The position numbers and the translations under genes were made by a program. DNA of 5,322 nt from Opitutales bacterium (GTDB lineage Bacteria > Verrucomicrobiota > Verrucomicrobiia > Opitutales > T3Sed10-336), in contig SLOW01000008.1 of NCBI GenBank assembly GCA_007132315.1, positions 1-5,322 of the forward strand, written 5' to 3'. The notes under the pieces are model-generated. The model saw only the letters and a program-made list of their open reading frames with translations, was not told where the DNA came from and ran no database searches. The first letter of the stretch is position 1. Each line of letters begins with the position of its first letter. Shown piece by piece: positions 1-5,300 of this stretch.

Positions 1-1
1 G

Positions 2-1051
2 AAGGGCATGGCCCGCGACGTTTTCGCTTCCGGCCGCGGCGAGATCGCGTGGAAGCGGGAGGACAAAACGGAAAGTCTCACCCTCGCCCAGGCCCTGCAG
101 CGGGCCCACCGCCGGATCCTCCGCGATTCGCCGGAGGCGTTGGTCCTCGGTCAGGACATCGCCGGGTACGGCGGGCCGTTCAAGGTGACGGAGCACCTGT
201 TTTCCGAGTTCGGGCGGGAACGGGTGGTCAACACCCCGGTGGCCGAATCGGCAACGGTGGGTCACGCCACCGGCCTCGCCCTGAACGGGCACCGGCCCAT
301 CGTCGAGTTCCAGTTCGCCGATTTCGCCACCGACGCGACCACTCAGATCGTGCTCAACACCGCCACCTACCATTTTCGCTCCGGCGCCGCGGTTCCGCTG
401 GTGCTGCGCTTTCCCTGCGGCGGCGGGCTCACGTTCGGCTCCTTCCACTCCCAGGACCTCGAGGCGCTCTACCTCCACATGCCCGGGCTGAAGCTGCTTT
501 ATCCGAGCACGCCTCAGGATGCCTACAACGCCCTGCTGGCGGCCTACGAGGACAACAATCCGGTGCTGCTTTTCGAGCACAAGAAACTCTATCGTCACGA
601 CCGGGAGGAGGTGACCTTCGACCCTGATTACCGCGACGTCTGGCACCCCCGCCTGGTCCGCGAAGGCGAGAACGCCACGCTGGTCACCTACGGGGAAATG
701 GTTTACGAAGCCATCGACGCGCTCGAATACCTGGAAGCGGAATACGGCATGTCGGCCGACCTGATCGACCTGCGCGCGCTCTCCCCGCTGAACCTCGATC
801 CGGTCCGGGAATCGCTCCGCCGGACCCACCGCCTCATCGTCCTGCACGAAGGGCGCCGGAACGCGGGGTTCGGGGCGGAACTCGTCAGCCGCCTGACCGA
901 AGAACTTTTTTTCGAACTCGAGGCCCCGCCGCTGCGGCTGGCGGCGGCCGACATGCCGGTGCCGTTCGCTCCCGAACTGGAAGCCGCCTACCGCCCGTCG
1001 CGCGACCGTATCATCGAGGCCGTGGCCGACTGGCTGGAGGGCGCGGAATGA
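2..1051 (+). CDS. 2-oxoacid dehydrogenase E1, beta (transketolase-like) part, probably C-terminal half of a fused alpha/beta E1; 5' partial
   Basis: This is the thiamine-diphosphate-dependent E1 of a pyruvate or branched-chain 2-oxoacid dehydrogenase complex, which decarboxylates a 2-oxoacid and passes the acyl group to E2 lipoate in the cytoplasm. Numbering from the ATG at base 8 (347 residues): GQDIAGYGGPFKVTE at about 48-62; NTPVAESA with the expected catalytic Glu at residue 80; a pyrimidine-domain segment rich in Phe and Asp (FQFADFATD); HSQDLEA and HMPGLKLLYPSTPQDAYN in the middle; and the C-terminal transketolase domain (LVTYGEM, LIDLRALSPLNLD, LHEGRRNAGFGAE). The frame is open to the left edge, no ribosome site fits ATG 8, and about 22 linker-like residues precede the domain. 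These points, and the GQDIAxYGG/FEHKxLYR style, suggest the fused alpha-beta type (known in Bacteroidetes and others) with the alpha half upstream. Substrate cannot be told. Its stop overlaps the kdsC start (ATGA). Confidence 0.88.
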   Translation, partial: KGMARDVFASGRGEIAWKREDKTESLTLAQALQRAHRRILRDSPEALVLGQDIAGYGGPFKVTEHLFSEFGRERVVNTPVAESATVGHATGLALNGHRPIVEFQFADFATDATTQIVLNTATYHFRSGAAVPLVLRFPCGGGLTFGSFHSQDLEALYLHMPGLKLLYPSTPQDAYNALLAAYEDNNPVLLFEHKKLYRHDREEVTFDPDYRDVWHPRLVREGENATLVTYGEMVYEAIDALEYLEAEYGMSADLIDLRALSPLNLDPVRESLRRTHRLIVLHEGRRNAGFGAELVSRLTEELFFELEAPPLRLAAADMPVPFAPELEAAYRPSRDRIIEAVADWLEGAE

Positions 1052-1572
1052 CTCGCGGCCCGGCCGTGACCCCGGAGCGCTGGGCCGCGGTGGCGTTGTT
1101 CGCCATGGACGTTGACGGCATTCTGACCGACGGCCGCGTGCTGGTGTCCTCCGACGGCTCGGAAAGCAAGTTCTTTTCGGTGCTCGACGGCCTCGGCCTG
1201 GCCCGCGCCCGGCGGGCTGGAATCGAAATCGCCTGGATCTCCGGCCGCGCCTCGGACGCAACCACCCGCCGCGCCGCCGAATTGGGGATTTCCCGGTTGA
1301 TCCAGGGTCGCAACGAAAAGGAAACCTGCCTGCGCGAGATTCTGACGGAGACCGGTCTCAAACCGGAACAGGCCTGCTACATGGGCGACGACCTGATCGA
1401 CCTCGCGGCGATGCGGCTGGCCGGAATCGGCGTGACCGTGCCGGAGGCCGCCAAAAACATCCGCGCCGAGGCCGACTGGATCACCACCCGCTCCGGCGGC
1501 TTCGGAGCCGTACGTGAAGTGTGCGATCTCCTGGTCGCGGCGCGCGCACCGCGAAAGGGCGGCGCGCCGTGA
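1048..1572 (+). CDS. kdsC: 3-deoxy-D-manno-octulosonate 8-phosphate phosphatase (KdsC, HAD superfamily)
   Basis: KdsC hydrolyses Kdo-8-phosphate to Kdo and phosphate in the cytoplasm, the step before CMP-Kdo formation for the LPS inner core. The protein has 174 residues, normal for this cap-less, tetrameric HAD subfamily. HAD motif I is DVDGILTDG (nucleophile Asp21, general acid Asp23). Motif II is WISGR (Ser65), motif III contains Lys91 in NEKE, and motif IV is GDDLIDLAAM (Asp114, Asp115, Asp118 for magnesium). The C-terminal SGGFGAVRE is the family's characteristic tail. The start at 1048 is supported by a clear GGAGG at 1036-1040, seven bases upstream and inside the preceding gene, and by the ATGA overlap with that gene. 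All catalytic residues are present. Position immediately before the lpt genes agrees with the KdsC assignment over other HAD phosphatases. Confidence 0.95.
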   Translation: MTRGPAVTPERWAAVALFAMDVDGILTDGRVLVSSDGSESKFFSVLDGLGLARARRAGIEIAWISGRASDATTRRAAELGISRLIQGRNEKETCLREILTETGLKPEQACYMGDDLIDLAAMRLAGIGVTVPEAAKNIRAEADWITTRSGGFGAVREVCDLLVAARAPRKGGAP

Positions 1573-1661
1573 CGCCGCTTCCGCCCGGCCCGAGGTTCCC
1601 TGCAACCCGCCGCCGCAACTCGGGTCTGAAGAATAACAGGCCCGCGACGCCTCGTCCCACC

Positions 1662-2174
1662 ATGAAACCGCACACATCCATTTCCGTTCCCGCCAGGCCG
1701 TTCCTCCAAGGCCGTCCGGGCACCTGGCCGGCCCTGGTCGCCGTGCTGACTCTCCTCGCGGGCGCGCCACCGGACCGGGGCCTGCACGCGCAGATGGTGC
1801 CCGACGCGCCGATCGAGGATTTCCGTCTGCCGATGTTCGACGACGATCAGGGTTACCGCGCCTGGGATCTTCGCGGCGACCAGGCCCTGTATCTGAGCGC
1901 CGACCGCATCGATGTGATCGGCATGCGCCTGCGGGTGTTCGCCGGCGGGCCGGAGGAACGCATCCGAATGACCATCGTGAGCCCGGAAGCCCACGTGCTG
2001 GCCGACCGCAACGAAGCCCGCGGCGAAGACGGCATCCTGGTCACCGGCGACAATTACCGCGCTGAAGGCACGACATGGACGTGGGAACGCGACAACGACC
2101 GCGTCCGCATCTCCGGCGACGTGCGCGTCACCTTCCGCGAAGAATTCGAAGGGTTCCTGATGGTCCTGCCCTGA
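1662..2174 (+). CDS. lptC: LptC-like LPS export periplasmic protein
   Basis: LptC is a bitopic inner-membrane protein whose periplasmic beta-jellyroll takes LPS from LptB2FG and passes it to LptA. From ATG 1662 the product has 170 residues: a basic N-terminus, a hydrophobic segment at about 22-37 (TWPALVAVLTLLAG), a possible cleavage site at LHA-Q (43/44), then a beta-rich domain. That domain has the LptC pattern: FDDDQGYRAWDLRGDQALYL, IDVIGMRLRVF, a central ILVTGDNYRAEGTTWTWERDNDRV stretch of alternating residues, and VRISGDVRVTF. Sequence similarity to the E. coli protein is low; assignment rests on this pattern and on position between kdsC and lptA. Start is uncertain: GTG 1569 overlaps the kdsC stop as GTGA, has AAAGGG at 1554-1559, and would add a 31-residue Pro/Arg-rich N-terminus. 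I prefer 1662 because the membrane segment then lies at normal distance. Confidence 0.8.
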   Translation: MKPHTSISVPARPFLQGRPGTWPALVAVLTLLAGAPPDRGLHAQMVPDAPIEDFRLPMFDDDQGYRAWDLRGDQALYLSADRIDVIGMRLRVFAGGPEERIRMTIVSPEAHVLADRNEARGEDGILVTGDNYRAEGTTWTWERDNDRVRISGDVRVTFREEFEGFLMVLP

Positions 2175-2235
2175 CCCGGTTTGTTTTGTAAGCGACACTG
2201 CATGAGCTCTAGCAGCTTATCTAATGGAGGAAATA

Positions 2236-2367
2236 TCATGACAAGGGTGTGGAATAGACGTGAAAAAACTCATGAAAGCGTATATAAAGGCTTCTTTCGC
2301 CTCGAATTTCGTTCATTTTCGCCCGAATTCCTGGTTTTTCTTCGCAGATCCCCTCGCTTTTTGTCAT
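2236..2367 (-). CDS. Possible 43-residue small protein, reverse strand of the repeat unit
   Basis: On the minus strand an ATG at 2367-2365 follows GAGGAG (plus-strand 2373-2378) by five bases, and the frame runs 43 codons to TGA at 2238-2236. The product is charged and polar (MTKSEGICEEKPGIRAKMNE at the start, then IRGERSLYIRFHEFFHVY) and reads more like a folded or amphipathic peptide than the forward-strand product. It has a near repeat GIRAKM/EIRGER. It is mirrored by the forward ORF, so at most one need be real. No family recognised. It would be transcribed against the operon, and no promoter for it was seen. Confidence 0.25.
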   Translation of the reverse strand: MTKSEGICEEKPGIRAKMNEIRGERSLYIRFHEFFHVYSTPLS

Positions 2368-2369
2368 GA
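2238..2369 (+). CDS. Possible 43-residue small protein, forward strand of the repeat unit
   Basis: A 43-codon ORF starts at ATG 2238 with a strong GGAGG at 2226-2230, seven bases upstream, and ends with TGA 2367-2369 inside the opposite repeat arm. The product is rich in Arg and Phe (VYKGFFRLEFRSF, then FLVFLRRSPRFLS) with no recognised domain or membrane segment. It is completely overlapped by an antisense ORF of the same length. The ribosome site is as good as that of kdsC, which is why it is listed, but composition is AT-rich and unlike the neighbouring genes. It could equally be an accident of the repeat. Function unknown. Confidence 0.25.
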   Translation: MTRVWNRREKTHESVYKGFFRLEFRSFSPEFLVFLRRSPRFLS

Positions 2370-2382
2370 TGTCTCCTCTTTT

Positions 2383-2414
2383 AGGAGTCTGCCGGCGAAG
2401 CCCGCCAGACTCCT
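2383..2414. repeat. Strong hairpin abutting the repeat unit
   Basis: AGGAGTCTG (2383-2391) pairs perfectly with CAGACTCCT (2406-2414). After one C-C mismatch, CGG pairs with CCG, leaving a six-base loop. The interior contains GCGAAGC, a sequence known to form a very stable mini-hairpin. No T-run follows on either strand, so it is not a typical intrinsic terminator. It may be part of the adjacent element, a REP-like palindrome, or an mRNA structure in the lptA leader. Confidence 0.6.
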
Positions 2415-2503
2415 GGGATGCTCTTCCAAGTCATGACCGCCGTATGGACAGAATGCTGACAATCATCCAATCAAATTGCGGGTTCCGTGCGCGTTCCGAT
2501 ACC

Positions 2504-3190
2504 ATGATTGTTTCCCGACCCCCGATCCGGACCGCACGAAATCGTCACACGTCGTTCCGCCGGCGTTCCCTGTTCAGGATATTACCGTTCGCGCTGGCCT
2601 GCACCCTCTTGCCGACGGTGACGCCGGCCGCCGATCAACCCCGGGAACAGACGCCCCCCGCGCAAGGCGTTCCCGACGAACTGGTCGTGCCCCGGGAGGA
2701 GTCCGGCGCCGTTCCGCCGGAAACGGTGATCGAAGGCGATCACCTGGAGATGGTCGCCGACGAACACGAAGCCCGTTTTATTTTCACCGACAACGTGCGC
2801 GTCATCGGCAACAACATCATCCTGACATGTGACCGCCTCAAAGTGATATCGTCGCGCCAAGACGGCGAGCAACCAACAGGCGAGCGCCTCGGCGGCATGG
2901 GCCGGATTCGCAGCATCGTCGCCAGCGGCCGGGTGCACGTCAGCCAGGAAGGTCGCGAGGCAACCGCCGGACGGGCGGAAGTGTCGCCCGACGAAGGGCG
3001 CGTCGTACTCACCGGAGATCCCGTCATTCGGGACCAGCAGGGCGAGGTCAGCGGCGACCGCATCACGCTCTACCAGGGCCTGGAACGGGCCGTGGTGGAA
3101 AGCGGACCCGACCGCCCCGCCCGCGTCATGCTGCCCGACCTGCCCGACCTCGGATTCCGCCCCGGCCAAGCACCCACGACCCAGGAATGA
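2504..3190 (+). CDS. lptA: LptA/OstA-like periplasmic LPS transport protein
   Basis: LptA forms the periplasmic bridge that carries LPS between LptC and the outer-membrane LptD. From ATG 2504 the product is 228 residues. It starts with an Arg-rich n-region, a hydrophobic core at about 25-40 (ILPFALACTLLPTV) and a likely signal peptidase site near TPAA-D (43/44). A Pro-rich spacer to about 75 follows, then an OstA-type beta-jellyroll: VIEGDHLEMVADEHEARFIF, DNVRVIGNNIILTCDRLKV, IVASGRVHVSQEGREATAGRAEVSPDEGRVVLTGDPVIRDQQGEVSGDRITLY, which is the repeated LptA/LptD signature of alternating strands with TGDPVI. The frame is open back to ATG 2366, but those codons lie in the repeat and hairpin; the signal peptide favours 2504. 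ATGs at 2444 and 2453 are alternatives, and no good ribosome site marks any of them. The gene overlaps lptB by ATGA. Confidence 0.87.
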   Translation: MIVSRPPIRTARNRHTSFRRRSLFRILPFALACTLLPTVTPAADQPREQTPPAQGVPDELVVPREESGAVPPETVIEGDHLEMVADEHEARFIFTDNVRVIGNNIILTCDRLKVISSRQDGEQPTGERLGGMGRIRSIVASGRVHVSQEGREATAGRAEVSPDEGRVVLTGDPVIRDQQGEVSGDRITLYQGLERAVVESGPDRPARVMLPDLPDLGFRPGQAPTTQE

Positions 3191-3963
3191 GCGCGACATC
3201 GACCCAGAGCGAATCCTCAACAGCACCGCCGGCCGCCACCAACCCGCGCATCGCCACGCGCAACCTCGTCAAGGTCTATTCCCGCAAACGTGTGGTGGAC
3301 GAAGTCAGCATCCAAGTGGACGCCGGTGAAATCGTCGGGCTGCTCGGGCCGAACGGCGCCGGCAAGACAACCTCGTTCTACATGATCGTCGGACTTATTC
3401 CGGCGACATCGGGCCGGGTGTTGATCGGCGATGACGACGTGACCCGCTTGCCCATGCACCTGCGAGCGCGACGGGGCATCGGTTATCTCCCGCAGGAAGC
3501 GTCGGTTTTCCGCAAGCTGACGGTCGAACAAAACATTCGCGCCGTGGCCGAAACCCTGCCGATCGGCCGCAAGGAGCGCCGGGAGGTCGTCGAGCGCCAC
3601 CTGGAGGAGCTCAGCCTGACCCACCTCGCCCGCCAAAAGGCTTACACCCTGAGCGGCGGCGAACGGCGAAGACTGGAGATTTCGCGCGCGCTGGTCACCC
3701 GGCCCCGGTTCCTCTTGATGGACGAACCGTTCAGCGGCGTCGATCCGATCAGCGTGTCCGATGTACAGGAGATCGTGCTGGAACTCAAGAAACGCGGCAT
3801 CGGCATCCTCATCACCGATCACAACGTCCGCGAAACGCTCCGCATCGTGGACCGCGCCTGCCTGATCTACGAGGGCAAGGTCCTTACCGAAGGCAACAGC
3901 GAATTCCTCATCAACGACCCCCAGAGCCGGCGGCTTTACCTCGGCGAAAACTTCAATTTATGA
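3187..3963 (+). CDS. lptB: LPS export ABC transporter ATPase LptB
   Basis: LptB is the cytoplasmic ATPase of the LptB2FG extractor that powers LPS transport. The 258-residue protein has all ABC motifs in order: Walker A GPNGAGKT (54-61), Q-loop Gln103 in LPQEASVF, signature LSGGE (155-159), Walker B FLLMDE (175-180) with catalytic Glu180, D-loop SGVDP, and H-loop His212 in ITDHNVRETL. PQEASVFRKLTVEQNI, MDEPFSGVDPISV and the C-terminal YLGENFNL are typical of LptB and separate it from the related LivF/LivG ATPases. A Ser/Thr/Ala-rich extension of about 20 residues precedes the domain, slightly longer than in E. coli (241 residues). It overlaps lptA upstream and hprK downstream by ATGA. The partner permeases LptF and LptG are not in the window. 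Confidence 0.97.
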   Translation: MSATSTQSESSTAPPAATNPRIATRNLVKVYSRKRVVDEVSIQVDAGEIVGLLGPNGAGKTTSFYMIVGLIPATSGRVLIGDDDVTRLPMHLRARRGIGYLPQEASVFRKLTVEQNIRAVAETLPIGRKERREVVERHLEELSLTHLARQKAYTLSGGERRRLEISRALVTRPRFLLMDEPFSGVDPISVSDVQEIVLELKKRGIGILITDHNVRETLRIVDRACLIYEGKVLTEGNSEFLINDPQSRRLYLGENFNL

Positions 3964-4919
3964 GCCTGAAATCGCCCACCCGCGTTCCGAAGAGCATCTC
4001 GATCTCCCACTTCCTCAAGAGCTACGGCCGCGCGCTGAAGATGGAGGTGCTGACCGACAGCCGCGGTTTGAACCGCCGCCTCAAAGAAGGCCGCGTCAAC
4101 CGTCCCGCCCTGGCCCTGACCGGCTTTTTCAAATATTTCTCGAACAAGTGCGTCCAGGTGTTCGGGGCGGCGGAAATGACCTACCTGAAGAGCTTCTCCG
4201 AAAAGGAGCAGTACGACAAACTGCACCAACTGACGAAACACACCATCCCCTGCATCGTATTGACCCGCAACTACCTGCCGACCAAAGCGCTTCTCCGCAT
4301 CGTCAAGGAGCGCAACCTCCCCCTGTTGCGGACGCCGTTCATCACCCGCCACTTCATCAACGCGGCGACGGTGTATCTGGAATTTGAATTCGCCCCGCGC
4401 ACCACCGTGCACGGAACCCTCATGGACATCGGGGGCACCGGCACCCTCATCCGGGGCAGCAGCGGCGTGGGCAAGAGCGAGTGCGCGCTGGCGCTGATCG
4501 AGCGCGGACACAGCCTGGTGGCCGACGACCTGACCTACGTCTCCCTGATCGACGAACACAAACTGATGGGACGCAGTTCGGAATTGAATCGCGGATACAT
4601 GGAATGCCGCGGCATCGGCATCATCAACGTCGCGGAGATGTTCGGCATCCGCAGCGTGCGGGTGGAGAAGGAAGTGGACATGGTCGTCACGTTCCGCCAC
4701 TGGGAAGCCGGCATGCAGGAGGAGCGCACCGGCCTCGACCAGGAGTACTTCAGCATCCACGGAATCGAAACTCCGCACGTCGAGTTGCTCGTCCGCCCGG
4801 GCCGCGACATGGCGCGGCTGGTTGAGGTGGCCGCCCTCGGCCAGGCGCTCAAGAACATGGGCCACGACTCCGCACGGGAGTTCAACGAACGCCTGATCGC
4901 CCACATGCACAATAAATGA
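3960..4919 (+). CDS. hprK: HPr kinase/phosphorylase
   Basis: HprK uses ATP (or pyrophosphate) to phosphorylate, and with phosphate to dephosphorylate, the regulatory serine of HPr or an HPr-like protein in the cytoplasm. At 319 residues it has the usual length. The N-terminal domain (about 15-140) includes NRPALALTGFFKYF and RNLPLLRTPFITRHFI. The kinase domain has VHGTLMDI with conserved His151, Walker A GSSGVGKS (166-173), VADD with Asp189/190, the family signature ECRGIGIINV (215-224) with Glu215, and LVRPGRDMARLVEVAAL (277-293) followed by AREFNERL. All key residues are present, so it should be active. It begins in an ATGA overlap with lptB and has no visible ribosome site, implying translational coupling. 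No HPr or EIIA gene is in the window, so its partner is not shown. Confidence 0.96.
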   Translation: MSLKSPTRVPKSISISHFLKSYGRALKMEVLTDSRGLNRRLKEGRVNRPALALTGFFKYFSNKCVQVFGAAEMTYLKSFSEKEQYDKLHQLTKHTIPCIVLTRNYLPTKALLRIVKERNLPLLRTPFITRHFINAATVYLEFEFAPRTTVHGTLMDIGGTGTLIRGSSGVGKSECALALIERGHSLVADDLTYVSLIDEHKLMGRSSELNRGYMECRGIGIINVAEMFGIRSVRVEKEVDMVVTFRHWEAGMQEERTGLDQEYFSIHGIETPHVELLVRPGRDMARLVEVAALGQALKNMGHDSAREFNERLIAHMHNK

Positions 4920-5109
4920 TCCGGACGAGCTGGGATCCGTCCTCACCCGCCACCTTCCTCCTCCATTTGGCGACTTTTCGAAACAGCATACAAAGTGCCA
5001 GAAAATTTTCCGTCGCCGGAATTTCTCGTTTTCGTTGCCTTGCCGCCACAAGCCCCCCCCGGAGTCAGCCAGAGAAGCAGGCTGCACAACCCGGTGAGAA
5101 ACAAAAAAG

Positions 5110-5148
5110 TTATGGGCAAAGCCCATGTGAATAAGTTGGGGAAAACTT
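5110..5148. promoter_or_regulatory. DnaA-box-like cluster (possible dnaA promoter or oriC part)
   Basis: TGTGAATAA at 5126-5134 is an exact match, on the reverse strand, to the DnaA box consensus TTATNCACA. It is followed directly by GTTGGGGAAAAC, which resembles the TGTGGAAAA variant seen near many dnaA genes. A poorer TTATGGGCA lies at 5110-5118. Two small palindromes are interleaved: ATGGGC/GCCCAT (5112-5126) and AAGTT/AACTT (5133-5148). One exact box in about 400 bases can occur by chance, so this is a candidate only. Confidence 0.4.
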
Positions 5149-5180
5149 CCTATTGAAAAAGAGGGTGGAAGAGAACTTAA

Positions 5181-5285
5181 ATGCTCCGCACAGCTTGCAT
5201 TGACCACCGGTTCTCCAAGACGGAGGAACGGTTCAGCGTCGGCTTATTGATTCAAAAAGTGGCGGGTATCTACATAAAAAAATAA
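5181..5285 (+). CDS. Possible 34-residue ORF, hypothetical
   Basis: An ATG at 5181 opens a 34-codon frame ending in TAA 5283-5285. A purine-rich stretch (GAGGGTGGAAGAGAA, 5161-5175) lies upstream at a usable distance. The product is basic with a short hydrophobic run (FSVGLLIQKVAGIYIKK at the end). No family is recognised. Its position in the spacer before another likely gene makes a leader peptide conceivable, but length and composition give little support. Confidence 0.15.
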   Translation: MLRTACIDHRFSKTEERFSVGLLIQKVAGIYIKK

Positions 5286-5300
5286 GTGATAAATACTTAT
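5282..5300. repeat. ATAAGT/ACTTAT inverted repeat before a possible start codon
   Basis: ATAAGT (5282-5287) and ACTTAT (5295-5300) form a perfect six-base inverted repeat around GATAAAT. It overlaps the ATG at 5299. Spacing suits a dimeric regulator's operator or a weak mRNA hairpin over the start. A poor promoter match, TTGATT (5247-5252) and TACATA (5271-5276) with 18 bases between, lies just upstream. Confidence 0.35.

Larger units (their letters stand above)
2221..2384. repeat. 164-base MITE-like unit with 24-base imperfect terminal inverted repeats
   Basis: The left arm (2221-2244) and the reverse complement of the right arm (2361-2384) agree at 20 of 24 positions by hand alignment. They share CTAA, a GAGGA purine run and a perfect ten-base core ATCATGACAA. 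Three of the four differences are transitions. Similarity stops on both sides of the arms, and the 116-base interior is not palindromic. Each arm presents a ribosome-site-like purine run followed by ATG pointing inward. Because TCATGA is itself a palindrome, each arm supplies both a start for one strand and a stop for the other. I see no clear target-site duplication. It may be a non-autonomous mobile repeat or the remnant of one; other copies in the genome would be needed to prove this. Confidence 0.6.
2175..2503. other. 329-base lptC-lptA gap, AT-richer than the genes
   Basis: This is the only break in an otherwise overlapping cluster. By hand count bases 2221-2380 are about 42% G+C, while a sample line of kdsC is about 68%. 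The gap holds the inverted-repeat unit 2221-2384, the hairpin 2383-2414, and about 90 further bases before the lptA start. No convincing -35/-10 promoter pair or T-tailed terminator was found in it. Confidence 0.7.

Noticed and set aside
988..2198. Reverse-strand ORFs opposite kdsC and lptC
   Set aside because: They are antisense shadows of clear forward genes, rich in Arg/Ala/Gly, with no recognisable domains or ribosome sites.
2383..2414. Hairpin as an intrinsic terminator
   Set aside because: No T-run follows the stem on the plus strand (GGGATGCTC follows), and the minus strand is followed by A-rich rather than T-rich sequence.
2523..2575. RRRSLFR in the LptA signal peptide as a Tat export motif
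   Set aside because: It only loosely resembles the twin-arginine consensus, the following core is strongly hydrophobic as in Sec signals, and LptA proteins are Sec substrates.
4923..4942. GGACG/CGTCC hairpin as the hprK terminator
   Set aside because: The stem is only five base pairs with a ten-base loop and has no T-run after it.
4916..5134. A 72-codon forward ORF whose ATG overlaps the hprK stop as ATGA
   Set aside because: The overlap copies the operon style, but the product is Ser/Pro/Arg-rich with no domain pattern, it runs across the C8 tract, and it ends inside the DnaA-box-like word. It reads as translated spacer.
3936..5207. Long reverse-strand ORF (423 codons) opposite hprK
   Set aside because: It is the antisense shadow of hprK in a GC-rich gene, with His/Asp/Val-rich low-information sequence and no motifs. 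The forward gene has all HprK motifs.
5222..5240. GGAGG at 5222-5226 as a ribosome-binding site
   Set aside because: No ATG, GTG or TTG lies at a suitable distance downstream. The bases are instead part of the bulged stem 5210-5229.
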